DNA of 23,701 nt from a virus. Below, piece by piece: positions 15,330 through 23,633 of the stretch (positions are counted from its first letter, which is position 1; each line of letters begins with the position of its first letter). The stretch spans positions 1 through 23,701 of IMG/VR virus record IMGVR_UViG_3300044591_000430. One strand, written 5' to 3'. The notes under the pieces are model-generated. The model saw only the letters and a program-made list of their open reading frames with translations, was not told the origin of the DNA and did no database searches. The position numbers and the translations under genes were made by a program.

Positions 15330-16310
15330 TTAAGGCATTTCTTCTTCGATGACTTCCTCGTCATCAGCAGGAGCGGGAGCAGAAGCAGAGGCCCCGCCGG
15401 CCAGCATCTCGGCATACGTCTTTCTGCTTGCAATGTTATATGCCCTAACGATGTCATTTTCTCTGGCGTTCCGGTACTGGCCTTTACGGAAAGCCATGTC
15501 GATATCACGCTGAGGAATTCCTTTGAGCAAACCTCTTGCTCGAAGAACTTCTTCGTCCTGTCTTAGCTGCGAAAGAGTTAACTGTTTTCCGTCGCTGCCA
15601 CCCTTGCTCAGAATGTTAAAGAGAATCAAGCCCTCTTCTCGCTCGGCAGGATTCGTGCTCTTGGACATTTTTAGGGCGCGGGCCAACTGACCAAGGCGAG
15701 TATTGTCAGCCTCGGACCTGCCTTCAGTCAGTTGTTTCAACTGAGTTTGAGCAGCGGCTTTTGCATTTGCAGAAGCGGTGTCACTACTAATAATTGACTC
15801 AAGATCCAAAATCTTCTGAGCATCCGCAACCAAGGTTCTTCCTTTCTGCGGCTTACCAAAAGTCTTCATTGCCTCGAAGGCGCGATCCTCAAGAGACTGC
15901 GCTTCTTCAAATTCATACTTGCGCTTTAGATCTTGAAGCTTCTCTACCTGAGACTGACGAGCCTCAAGCAGCTTCTTTTCTTCTTCCTTACGCTTAGCGC
16001 CGTACTCGCCAACGTCTCGAAGAGCGGTAAAGAAATTACGCTTCTCGTAGAAGCGTGGATCTTTTGGATCAGTCGGGCGAGCCAAAGCGCCGGCTAGTTC
16101 TCGAAAGAAACCGGGCCGCTCCTGAACTGGCTTCTCTAAAAGTTTTTTGGTGGCAGCATCAATCGCGCCAATCATTTCGCCAAACTTACTTTCGCGCTGC
16201 TTGACCCGCTTGCGGTACTCCGTCTCGTAGTCAGTCGCCGCTTCTAAAGCGCCAGCCGGCTCTTGCTCAAAGTCGGACTCAAGCCCAGTCAGTTCGTTAT
16301 CTTCATCCAT
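15330..16310 (-). CDS. Coiled-coil hypothetical virion protein
   Basis: 326 residues, mostly helical and charged, with long Glu/Lys/Arg heptad-like stretches (KRKEEEKKLLEARQSQVEKL near 110) and acidic ends (MDEDNELTGLESDFEQE at the start, DDEEVIEEEMP at the end). A Pro/Ala stretch precedes the acidic tail. The ATG at 16310 has GAGGGGGG at 16317-16324, lying over the end of the upstream gene, with a 2-nt gap between the genes. No enzyme motif is seen. Position between two other large structural candidates suggests an internal or tail-associated virion protein. The family is not recognised. Confidence 0.6.
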   Translation of the reverse strand: MDEDNELTGLESDFEQEPAGALEAATDYETEYRKRVKQRESKFGEMIGAIDAATKKLLEKPVQERPGFFRELAGALARPTDPKDPRFYEKRNFFTALRDVGEYGAKRKEEEKKLLEARQSQVEKLQDLKRKYEFEEAQSLEDRAFEAMKTFGKPQKGRTLVADAQKILDLESIISSDTASANAKAAAQTQLKQLTEGRSEADNTRLGQLARALKMSKSTNPAEREEGLILFNILSKGGSDGKQLTLSQLRQDEEVLRARGLLKGIPQRDIDMAFRKGQYRNARENDIVRAYNIASRKTYAEMLAGGASASAPAPADDEEVIEEEMP

Positions 16311-16312
16311 GA

Positions 16313-17332
16313 TTAACCCCCCTCACTCGGGGTGACGGTAATCGTTTCGCTCTTACCGCGAGCCGGATCGTACTGACCAGTTTCATCAGAAACTTTATCG
16401 CCACTACTTGAAGAGCCGCTAGGGAAATACTTCTTGATGAGATCAATGACTTCGCTTGCGCCACCGGCACCCTTAATAAATTTCTCAAAGGCCGACTCGC
16501 CACCCGGTTGCGGCGCAGTCTCAACAGTCTGAGAAATCTCCGTCTTCGGCAAATTAACGTTCTTGAGAATCTCTGACAAAAACTGGATCTGTTCTTTCGG
16601 ATAACCTTCCTGACGCAAGAAGTCTTCGTAAGCCAACTTGAGGTTAGCCTGCTGCATGGCGCGCTCTTTCTCGCCAACGCCACCAACCGCCTCAGCTCCA
16701 GTCAGACCGTACTTCTGCGCCATGCCAGCGATGTCCGCTGCCGTACCAGCCAACCGAGCCTTTCGCTCAGCATCAGATTGGAAGATGTCCGCAGCCTGAC
16801 CATAGCCAGCCTGAAGCGCCTTGGCTTGCTCAGCAAGAACGTTCTGCTGAACGTCGCGCAGCGCACGCGCACCAAACTCGCCCATACGGGTCGAGCCGGG
16901 GCCGACGCCAAACTGGCCAGCCTGAATAAACTCTTGACCAACTGCCGGAAGATACTTTTCCGTTAGCTGACGCACACCCTGCTCCGCGATCTGATTGACC
17001 ACGTTCTGGGTGTAGGGGTTCATGTATGCGTTAACTGCCTCGGGAAAGCTTTGACCAGCTCCCGTTAAGGCTTCTCCGGCTTGCCCCAAGAACGGCTGAT
17101 AAGCGCCAGCCGCCGATTTGGTCATCTCAAAGCCGGTCTTCTCCGTTGGCGTAAAGCCAGCAATGCGCGGCCCTGTGTACTGGGCATACGGAAGATTGGC
17201 TACGCCTTGAGCCTTGCCCAGCATTTCAGTGGTGTACTGGGTATACCACTCAGGCAACTGAACCTGAGATGTAGTGCTAGTGGTGCCAGGAGTCGGGGCT
17301 TTCCCGTCGAAAAGAAAATCTACAGCAGGCAT
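16313..17332 (-). CDS. Ala/Gln-rich virion protein with MNPYTQ motif
   Basis: 339 residues, rich in Ala, Gly and Gln, with Tyr/Pro turns at the front (LPEWYTQYTTEM, then ANLPYAQYTGPRIAGFTPTE). The stretch VNAYMNPYTQNVVNQIAEQG is a pattern often found in hypothetical structural proteins of environmental tailed phages. A region GQFGVGPGSTRMGEFGARAL and helices rich in Ala/Gln follow. The C-terminus is disordered (SSSSGDKVSDETG). It shares TAATG with the stop of the preceding 866-residue gene. Probably in the virion, perhaps ejected; no catalytic residues are evident. Confidence 0.6.
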   Translation of the reverse strand: MPAVDFLFDGKAPTPGTTSTTSQVQLPEWYTQYTTEMLGKAQGVANLPYAQYTGPRIAGFTPTEKTGFEMTKSAAGAYQPFLGQAGEALTGAGQSFPEAVNAYMNPYTQNVVNQIAEQGVRQLTEKYLPAVGQEFIQAGQFGVGPGSTRMGEFGARALRDVQQNVLAEQAKALQAGYGQAADIFQSDAERKARLAGTAADIAGMAQKYGLTGAEAVGGVGEKERAMQQANLKLAYEDFLRQEGYPKEQIQFLSEILKNVNLPKTEISQTVETAPQPGGESAFEKFIKGAGGASEVIDLIKKYFPSGSSSSGDKVSDETGQYDPARGKSETITVTPSEGG

Positions 17333-19932
17333 TAGCTCAACCCTCCGCCCATGTACTTATCGGGCGACTTTGCGTCCGGACTAATCTGGCCACGCGAGAG
17401 GGCACGACCCTTGTGCTGTCGGATCTTAGCACGGAACTTATCCATGCGCCGAGCACCCTCCTTGGTCGAGCCGTCCCCCAAAAGGGCCAGCGTTTCTGCA
17501 TCCATCACGTATTCCCCATCGCTCAGAAGAGCCGGGATCTTGTCATCGCGACCCGAGCCGGGACCGTCGAAATAGCGGGTCTCGCTGGAGCCGCCATCGG
17601 CATACCCGGTCAGTCCACCCTTGGCTTTAGGCTTGGGGTTCGGCACAAAATTCTTCATGGTGGTATCGGTGTAATACCCCTCTACCCCGTCTTTAATACC
17701 GGGGATCATCGCCATTCCGCCAATAACCAAATCCTCTTCTGGCGTTTTGGCAGGCGGTCCTTCCGGCTGCTGCGGTTTCTCCAACTGAACCGTGTCCTCG
17801 AAGAACTTAGCTTCAGGCCGAGTGCCGTAGGTGTAGTAGTCAATATCCGGACTCAGTTGCTTGCGTGCATAGGTGTACTTCGGCAACGCGCCGCCCATGC
17901 TTGGAACCGTCGGCTTGGTCACCGGAGTCGTTGGCGTTTTTGATCCGGCCGCACCAAAGGCTGCGAGAAGCTTCAGGAAGTTTTCAAGAGTGCCGTACTT
18001 ATCAAGAAGCGCCTTGAGCGGATCTTCCTCTTCCTTCTTCTTTTCCTCAGGCTTTTTCTCTTCCGGAGGAGGCTCAGTTTTAGCAGGCGGCGGAGTCACG
18101 ACTACAGGCGGAGTCTGAACCGGCTTGTCAGCCGGAGTTTCGACTTTAATTTCCGGCTTACCCTCAACAGTTGGCGCTTCTTCAAAGGCAGTATCAACCG
18201 GGCCGGTGACAACCACTGGCGGCGTTTGAACGGGCTTATCAGCGGGCGCTTCTACTTTAACTTCCTGCTTTCCACCGACTTCCGGAGCAGGGTCGAAGCC
18301 CTGATCAATTGGGCTAGTGATAACCGCAGGCGGGGTCTCGACAGGTTTATCAGCGGGCGCTTCGACCTTGATCTCTTGCTTGCCGCCAACTTCAGGGGCT
18401 GCTTCGAAACCTTGATCAATCGGGCTAGTAACAACAGGAGGTGTTTCAACTGGTTTTTCAGTAGGTGCTTCAACCTTAACTTCTTGTTTGCCCTCAACAG
18501 TTGGCGCTTCTTCAAAGGCAGTATCAACTGGGCTAGTAACAACAGGCGGAGTCTCCACGGGCTTATCAGCCGGGGCTTCAACCTTAACCTCTTGCTTACC
18601 GCCAACTTCTGGGGCGGCTTCAAAAGCTGTATCTATCGGGCCGGTAACAACAGGCGGAGCTTCGATCGGCTTTTCCGCTTTGGTCGTAACCTTGACTTCT
18701 GGTTCGTCAGTTGGCGTCGTTGCTTGAGCAGCACCCAAAGCTCCGACTGTCGTTGCCATTTGCGCAGCCGCTGAAGCCGGAGAGAACGTGACAGTAAACT
18801 GATCAAGCCCTTGACTGACCTTGCTGGCAACATCTGCCGCAACGGAAGGATCAACTGCGGTTACATCGCCGCCGGGAATGTTCTTAACTGCTTCTGTAAC
18901 GCCAGTCTTTTGCAAGCCTTCGGCAATAGTTTTGATTGCCTTGTCGCTAACGTAGGTAAACCCAGCAGCAAGCGCAGCAGACTTCAAGATGTCTTCAAGG
19001 TCGCCGCCCTTTGCTCCAGTCACGCCACCAGAGATGATCGCGTTACCAATCATCTTGGCTTGCAAACTGCTAAGCGTGTTAGCTCCAAGAGCCTCGCCAA
19101 CTTTAATGCCAAGAGTTTCTGGCAACTGAACAATTGCCTTACCAAGTGCGCTCGACCCAGCAAGCGCGGTAGCTCCTGCGAAAGCAAGACCACCATAAAC
19201 AGCGGCTTTAATTAGCTTGTCAAAAGCGTTCGGCTCTTTAACAAGTTGTTGCGGTTCAAAGGCTCGCTGAACATCTGGATAACCAATGATGTCGCCAAGC
19301 GGACCCTGAGCAATGCCTTCTCTTGGAATGCTGGCAACCTGAAGAGATTGATCCAACGCCTTATCCGGCGTGAACTTAACAGCCCTCTCATCTTGCTCGC
19401 CCATCAAATCCTTAGGCATAGCAGCAAAGAACGACTTCATCTCATCGTTACTAAACGGGCCGCGCAGCGTCTTAAGCTCCGTAGGATCAATCAACAGATT
19501 CTGAACGCCATTGTCCTTGGCGTATTTGAATGCCTGATCAAATTGACCAGCCTTCAGCAAATCAGACAGCACTTCACGCTGCGGCTTGGTTTGCGCAGCG
19601 GCCTTTTCCTTAGCCGCCAATTGCTCAGGAGACTTGCCCTGCATACGCAAGAATGCGGCTTCAAGGCCGGGCGGGATGTATGGCGGCGCAACGGCGCTAG
19701 TGCTTTGAGGAGTCGATAGCGGTGATGGGCCAACCGGAGTCTCATCCGGAAGCGGACGATTAGCAGGCACTGGCTCATCAGCAAAGTCCAACGGCGAAGG
19801 GCCAACAGGCTCCTCACCGGGCAAACCACGATCTATCGGCGCTGCCGATTCGAACGAAGCAGGGTCTACTGACGGACCAAATAAAGTCTCGTCAATGTCA
19901 GGAACCGTGCCATACGTGTAGTAGTTAGCCAT
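17332..19932 (-). CDS. Long Pro/Glu-repeat virion protein with conserved C-terminal domain
   Basis: 866 residues. It starts MANYYTYGTVPDIDE, followed by a Pro-rich acidic arm (residues ~20-95), then a helical Gly/Ala-rich part with membrane-like stretches (GGLAFAGATALAGSSALGKA). Residues ~420-618 are six tandem 36-37-residue Pro/Glu/Lys/Val repeats, then a run EKKPEEKKKEEEDPL. A second YYTYGT (~697) introduces the end domain, with MIPGIKDGVEGYYTD, GLTGYADGG and GPGSGRDDKIPALLSDGEYV, a pattern recurrent in structural proteins of environmental phages. The domain ends RQHKGRALSRGQ...YMGGGLS. No protease site is obvious. AGGTGAT precedes the ATG. The repeats may form an extended spacer; the precise role is unknown. 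Confidence 0.65.
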   Translation of the reverse strand: MANYYTYGTVPDIDETLFGPSVDPASFESAAPIDRGLPGEEPVGPSPLDFADEPVPANRPLPDETPVGPSPLSTPQSTSAVAPPYIPPGLEAAFLRMQGKSPEQLAAKEKAAAQTKPQREVLSDLLKAGQFDQAFKYAKDNGVQNLLIDPTELKTLRGPFSNDEMKSFFAAMPKDLMGEQDERAVKFTPDKALDQSLQVASIPREGIAQGPLGDIIGYPDVQRAFEPQQLVKEPNAFDKLIKAAVYGGLAFAGATALAGSSALGKAIVQLPETLGIKVGEALGANTLSSLQAKMIGNAIISGGVTGAKGGDLEDILKSAALAAGFTYVSDKAIKTIAEGLQKTGVTEAVKNIPGGDVTAVDPSVAADVASKVSQGLDQFTVTFSPASAAAQMATTVGALGAAQATTPTDEPEVKVTTKAEKPIEAPPVVTGPIDTAFEAAPEVGGKQEVKVEAPADKPVETPPVVTSPVDTAFEEAPTVEGKQEVKVEAPTEKPVETPPVVTSPIDQGFEAAPEVGGKQEIKVEAPADKPVETPPAVITSPIDQGFDPAPEVGGKQEVKVEAPADKPVQTPPVVVTGPVDTAFEEAPTVEGKPEIKVETPADKPVQTPPVVVTPPPAKTEPPPEEKKPEEKKKEEEDPLKALLDKYGTLENFLKLLAAFGAAGSKTPTTPVTKPTVPSMGGALPKYTYARKQLSPDIDYYTYGTRPEAKFFEDTVQLEKPQQPEGPPAKTPEEDLVIGGMAMIPGIKDGVEGYYTDTTMKNFVPNPKPKAKGGLTGYADGGSSETRYFDGPGSGRDDKIPALLSDGEYVMDAETLALLGDGSTKEGARRMDKFRAKIRQHKGRALSRGQISPDAKSPDKYMGGGLS
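18079..18672 (-). repeat. Six tandem 108-111-nt coding repeats
   Basis: Units read on the minus strand: 18672-18565, 18564-18457, 18456-18349 (36 codons each), 18348-18238, 18237-18127 (37 codons each) and a shortened sixth 18126-18079. Each codes KPVETPPVVTSP, then VDTAF or IDQGF, then APxVxGKxEVKVEAPAD. Units 2 and 5 (VDTAFEEAPTVEGK) and units 3 and 4 (IDQGF...APEVGGK) are two variants. Units 2 and 5 share an exact 38-nt block (18491-18528 and 18161-18198). Others have diverged in synonymous positions. The frame is kept throughout. Confidence 0.9.
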
Positions 19933-19939
19933 AGATCAC

Positions 19940-20179
19940 CTAGTTCAAAACCTGATAGAACCGAAGCGCCCACTCGCGCCAGTCGTCAAACTGATACGGC
20001 GACGGAGGGTTCAACTGTGAAATGCCGTTGATGCTGATCAGACCCGCTGCCCAGTTCTGCCACTCATCCGCGCTATACAACTGCGGAATGACAGCATACT
20101 CATCCAGATCCAAGCAGAGCGTATCCGCCCAGCCCTGCAAGTCGATGCCACGCGGGTCTACGATTCGGTGTGTTCTCAT
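19940..20179 (-). CDS. Small conserved-type late protein
   Basis: A 79-residue protein starting in ATGA shared with the stop of the candidate hub gene and ending 7 nt before the next gene. It reads MRTHRIVDPRGIDLQGWADT, then DLDEYAVIPQL, ADEWQNWAAGLI and PSPYQFDDWREWALRFYQ. Tryptophans (WAD, WQNWA, DDWREWA) and a turn before the last helix recur in small late proteins of tailed phages. It has no membrane segment. Probably a small virion or assembly protein; the family function is not known. Confidence 0.6.
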   Translation of the reverse strand: MRTHRIVDPRGIDLQGWADTLCLDLDEYAVIPQLYSADEWQNWAAGLISINGISQLNPPSPYQFDDWREWALRFYQVLN

Positions 20180-21786
20180 GGATTTTCACCCAAGACCGTT
20201 CCCGTAGCCGCTTCGATGTGCGCAATGATCTGGCCCATCTGGTAGTTACCGCCAAGCGTGTTGCTCTCAAAGCGAAACCGTAGTTCGCGGCGAATCTCGC
20301 GGAAGTACACCAACTGCTGTTGCTTCTCGGTTGGCACCGCGTAAATGGTTTGCGGATCGCTAGTTACTTCACCGGCTTTGGCGTTAGCTCGACCCGTGAT
20401 CTGCACAGTCATGTTCCCAGACTGAACAAAGTCCGGCTCCAAGAACTCAACGCGCATGGCCATATTCTGCGGCTGATCAGAAGCAATCAGCGACATGTCT
20501 GCCGTCTCGAAGTACGAGGGAATCGGGCGAATCTGCGAGCCGTTAATCTCGTCGGTGCCGAATTCGTGCTGCCACACCACGTAGCCTTTGGGGTCATTGA
20601 TGATACGCGGATCGTCGTCTTCCGTAATGCGCAAGTCACCATCTTCGGTAATTCGGTACTGCGTCGTCTCGGTGTCGATCACGCCAATCATCAACGGCGA
20701 GCTAAAGACCTGAGCGTATTGACCAGCAGAGCGACCACTAGCCGGAAGAACCGTGTCGTACCACGTATTCTCGCGTACGTTGTAAATCACAGCATGGGTG
20801 CATTCAGTTGCGCTGCCACGGGGGTAACACCACCAGATCTCGCCCCAACGCGGAACCTTGACGGCAAACACTTTCTGGCGCTGCGCAAAGTTCAAGTTGT
20901 CGTAGAACCAGTTCAGGTTCAGGCTGTTCGGTACTTCGCGTACAACACCGTTGAACATCAAGAATCGGTCAACGCCGCACCAGTAATAGATGCCGTCGTA
21001 CTCAATGACGCTCTGGCTCGAAAGGATGCTCGACTGCGAGGTGATCGTGTCGAACTGGAATACAGCGGAACTGCCGACATACGTGGCCCGGATTACCGAG
21101 TCCAACGACCAGAAGAGGCCGGACGGCGCGTTACCGGCGCCGGATCGAAGCGGCAGACCTTTGACAATCTTTTGGCTGGTAACACGAGCAGCACCAGCGT
21201 CACCATTAGTCCAGTCATCCGTATAGCCAGCGCGGCTCCACTGAATGAAACCATCTGATCCGTAGGCAAAAACATACGGAGCCAGAGCAACGATGCCGCC
21301 TGAAACCGTGATGCCCGCTACAGGAGTCAGCGTGCTAGTGCCATTGTCGTAGCCCGCGTAAAGCTGCCCGTTAGCGTCAGAAGAAATGTCTTCTAGGTTC
21401 GGCGCATAGTGCGCCAAGATTTCGTTCTGAGCGTTGGTCGTGTTGTACGCAATGTCAAACTGCCAAAGAGCATTTAAATTCGAGACATAGCTCGGGTCAG
21501 TTCGATTCGTGACGATACTGCTATTGCCGTTCTGCTCTAAGCGAAAACGGAAAACACCATCCGATGTGCCGACATGGACGTAGGTATACGCATTGTGGTT
21601 GTGGGTATGCATACCGCGAGCGATACCATCCAACTGATCTTGCAGCGCACGATAGCCGCCGATCTTTCTCGGCAGCCCACGCTGGAACCGGACCCACTGG
21701 CCGTCAACGTAATAATTTCCCTCGAACTTGGTACCGTCGCGCTTGATACCGGGTTCAGAGCGAACAATGACCGGTTGCAACGGCAT
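20176..21786 (-). CDS. Tail-hub / P22 gp10-like stabilisation protein candidate
   Basis: A 536-residue strand-rich protein. It begins with PGIKRDGTKFEGNYYVDGQW and RFQRGLPRKIGGYRAL, a start common to a family of phage tail proteins. Repeated strands with aromatic residues and Gly turns (FAYGSDGFIQWSRAG, GLFWSLDSVIRATYVGS, YYWCGVDRFLMFNG, EIWWCYPRGS) suggest a beta-propeller. P22 gp10, the hub between adaptor and needle, has that fold and a similar length (about 470). Its place two genes after the adaptor agrees. A short repeat RITEDGDLRITEDDDPRI lies near residue 380. The start overlaps the fibre stop by one base (TGATG). Tail structural role is likely; the gp10 link is inference. Confidence 0.55.
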   Translation of the reverse strand: MPLQPVIVRSEPGIKRDGTKFEGNYYVDGQWVRFQRGLPRKIGGYRALQDQLDGIARGMHTHNHNAYTYVHVGTSDGVFRFRLEQNGNSSIVTNRTDPSYVSNLNALWQFDIAYNTTNAQNEILAHYAPNLEDISSDANGQLYAGYDNGTSTLTPVAGITVSGGIVALAPYVFAYGSDGFIQWSRAGYTDDWTNGDAGAARVTSQKIVKGLPLRSGAGNAPSGLFWSLDSVIRATYVGSSAVFQFDTITSQSSILSSQSVIEYDGIYYWCGVDRFLMFNGVVREVPNSLNLNWFYDNLNFAQRQKVFAVKVPRWGEIWWCYPRGSATECTHAVIYNVRENTWYDTVLPASGRSAGQYAQVFSSPLMIGVIDTETTQYRITEDGDLRITEDDDPRIINDPKGYVVWQHEFGTDEINGSQIRPIPSYFETADMSLIASDQPQNMAMRVEFLEPDFVQSGNMTVQITGRANAKAGEVTSDPQTIYAVPTEKQQQLVYFREIRRELRFRFESNTLGGNYQMGQIIAHIEAATGTVLGENP

Positions 21787-22982
21787 CAGTAAGTACCGCC
21801 CTCAATCGGGTCAAGCCCGAGAGCAATCTGCGCAGCCGAAGTAGTAGCAGCCGTAAAGACCGCATTACCAATCGTGGTTGCACCTAAATTGCTTCGAGCG
21901 CCAGAAGCGGTAGTGGCTCCAGTGCCGCCCTGCGAAACCGCAACTGGAATACCAATCGTTGCCGTGTCGGCATCCACCACATCGGTGCCGTCGCAGTACA
22001 AGATCGCTCTTGCTGCGCTAGCAACAGTCACGCCCGGACTCGGCTGAGATGCGGTTCGGATGCCAAGCGTAAACGAACCAGATGTCTGGTTGCTAACCCA
22101 GTACTGCTGAGTGGTGGTTGGAACAATGATGTCCCGGTTACCCGTCAGCGTGCCGGTAAAGATGTAGGCCGTCTTGTTTAGCTCGGCAATCGACAGAGTG
22201 TAATTACCGCTACCGGAGACATCAATCGACAGAACCGTAAAGGCGTATACCGCTGCTTGGCCGAAGCCGATGGTCCAAAACTGAGTGCCATCCGTGACTA
22301 CAATGCAGCTATCGCCCGGAGCCAGAATAAGCGTGGCCCCGCCGTTAATCAGCTCAGAGCTGTTGGGATCAATCGTCAGATCGCCCGTACCGCTATTGCG
22401 AACATTGACGAACCAGTCTGCTCCCACAGTCGGGGCCGAAGTAAGAGAAAGCGTCCCTGCTCCACCGCTCCATACGAGCACCTTTGCTCGATCACTACTA
22501 CCGGTGGTGTAGTTAGTACTAAACGTGCCGACCGGCATCGACTGGTTGAGGGTCGTTGCAATCGCCTTGATACCAAGCCCAGCCAGCGCAGCCGCATTCG
22601 TAGCGGAAGCCGAAGCTCCATACTGGAACGAACGCCAAGTGCCCGCTACTGTGCTGTTGTCGGTCAGGTAAATCTGAAACGTCGTGCCCGACTGCGGCGC
22701 GCAAATCAATGTTCCAGTGCTGGTCTTAACGGAGAAGGTATTAGCCCCCACGTTATTGAACAGCACCGTCTGGCCAGTACCGGCTTGAGTTGCATCCGGC
22801 ATCGTGATGACAAGGCTGCTAGTCGTCGCATTGATGTCCATGATGGACGCGACGACGTTCGTAGTCGGAGCCGCCTCAAGCGGCCAGTCCAGCACCTGAT
22901 CAATCGTTAGCGAGACATAGCGATACGAGACATCACTTGGATAGATCGTCGTGCCGCCGAAAGTATTGGTGTATGTAGTCAC
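21786..22982 (-). CDS. Tail-fibre-like appendage protein
   Basis: 398 residues, strand-rich and poor in Cys, from a GTG start with GGGAGG nine bases upstream. Three similar beta modules can be seen: one ending FQIYLTDNSTVAGTWRSFQ, one with DLTIDPNSSELINGGATLIL, and one with LTGNRDIIVPTT and TSGSFTLGI. The C-terminal part has VSQGGTGATTASGARSNLGA, the Gly/Thr turn motif typical of phage tail fibres and side-tail collars, then Ala/Thr repeats. It probably trimerises in the tail and helps bind the host. Its position between the adaptor and candidate hub genes is usual for this group. No peptidase or lyase motif is evident. Confidence 0.6.
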   Translation of the reverse strand: MTTYTNTFGGTTIYPSDVSYRYVSLTIDQVLDWPLEAAPTTNVVASIMDINATTSSLVITMPDATQAGTGQTVLFNNVGANTFSVKTSTGTLICAPQSGTTFQIYLTDNSTVAGTWRSFQYGASASATNAAALAGLGIKAIATTLNQSMPVGTFSTNYTTGSSDRAKVLVWSGGAGTLSLTSAPTVGADWFVNVRNSGTGDLTIDPNSSELINGGATLILAPGDSCIVVTDGTQFWTIGFGQAAVYAFTVLSIDVSGSGNYTLSIAELNKTAYIFTGTLTGNRDIIVPTTTQQYWVSNQTSGSFTLGIRTASQPSPGVTVASAARAILYCDGTDVVDADTATIGIPVAVSQGGTGATTASGARSNLGATTIGNAVFTAATTSAAQIALGLDPIEGGTY

Positions 22983-22985
22983 GTA

Positions 22986-23633
22986 TTAAGCCTCCCGGCG
23001 ATTCGTCGAGCGGTCCACGATCTTCTGTAGATCTTCGCCATTAAGCGCCGCCAGCGACCGGTCATAGTAGGACTGCCACAACTGCACGCGCTGGTCATCC
23101 TTAATGAAAGGCGTAGCCTCCACCAGCGATCCGTACAGCAGCAGATTCGGAGCAAACTCCGTCAGCCAGTTGGTCTGGTTTGTGTCGTCCAGCAACGGCG
23201 GCAGTTCGTAATAAAGCACTTCGAGCGGATAGTTGGCATCCGGCGTCGGCGCAAAGATCCAGTGCTTGTAGTCGTAGTCCGCGTAGAACTGCGGGCCACC
23301 AGTCTGCGTCTCGTTCGGCCAGTAGGAGCGGATGTACTCGTAGGCGCGGGGGAACACCGGGGTGTGGGTATTGTTCCCAGTACCGGTGCCGTAGTTGATG
23401 CTGATGGTGTCGCGCCAGCGATCCGGCTTCGGGTAGACCGCTACCCCGGCTTGCATGACGCTATTGACCACCGTTTGGAAGCCTTGGATCTTCAGCTCAC
23501 GGGCGATCCGCCGCTCGGCCAGCGTAATTAGCCGGGGAATCTGCTCGTAAACGATAGGGTCGGTCGCACCACCACGTTCAAGGTAGTTGCGGATGTCCGA
23601 CTGCAAACTGGTAAATGTCATCGACGCAGGCAT
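22986..23633 (-). CDS. Head-tail adaptor-like protein (P22 gp4-like candidate)
   Basis: 215 residues, ATG start supported by AGGAGAGG just upstream (23637-23644). An in-frame ATG four codons later lacks such a site. The first half has SLQSDIRNYLER, IVYEQIPRLITLAERRIARE, the layout of phage adaptor proteins: a helix, an acidic turn, then a helix with AERRI. Strand segments follow (YPKPDRWRDTISINY, EYIRSYWPNETQ, HWIFAPTPDANYPLEVLYYE), then a helical end (LLLYGSLVEATPFIKDD). It should sit between the portal and the tail. Upstream genes, portal and capsid, would be outside the window. Confidence 0.7.
   Translation of the reverse strand: MPASMTFTSLQSDIRNYLERGGATDPIVYEQIPRLITLAERRIARELKIQGFQTVVNSVMQAGVAVYPKPDRWRDTISINYGTGTGNNTHTPVFPRAYEYIRSYWPNETQTGGPQFYADYDYKHWIFAPTPDANYPLEVLYYELPPLLDDTNQTNWLTEFAPNLLLYGSLVEATPFIKDDQRVQLWQSYYDRSLAALNGEDLQKIVDRSTNRREA

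Noticed and set aside
18079-18672. Possible CRISPR-like array
   Set aside because: The units are coding, contiguous and without unique spacers; they keep the reading frame.
20320-21258. Plus-strand open frame of 312 codons inside the tail hub gene
   Set aside because: Long, but antisense to a coherent late gene in an operon; His/Arg/Val-rich composition typical of antisense translation.
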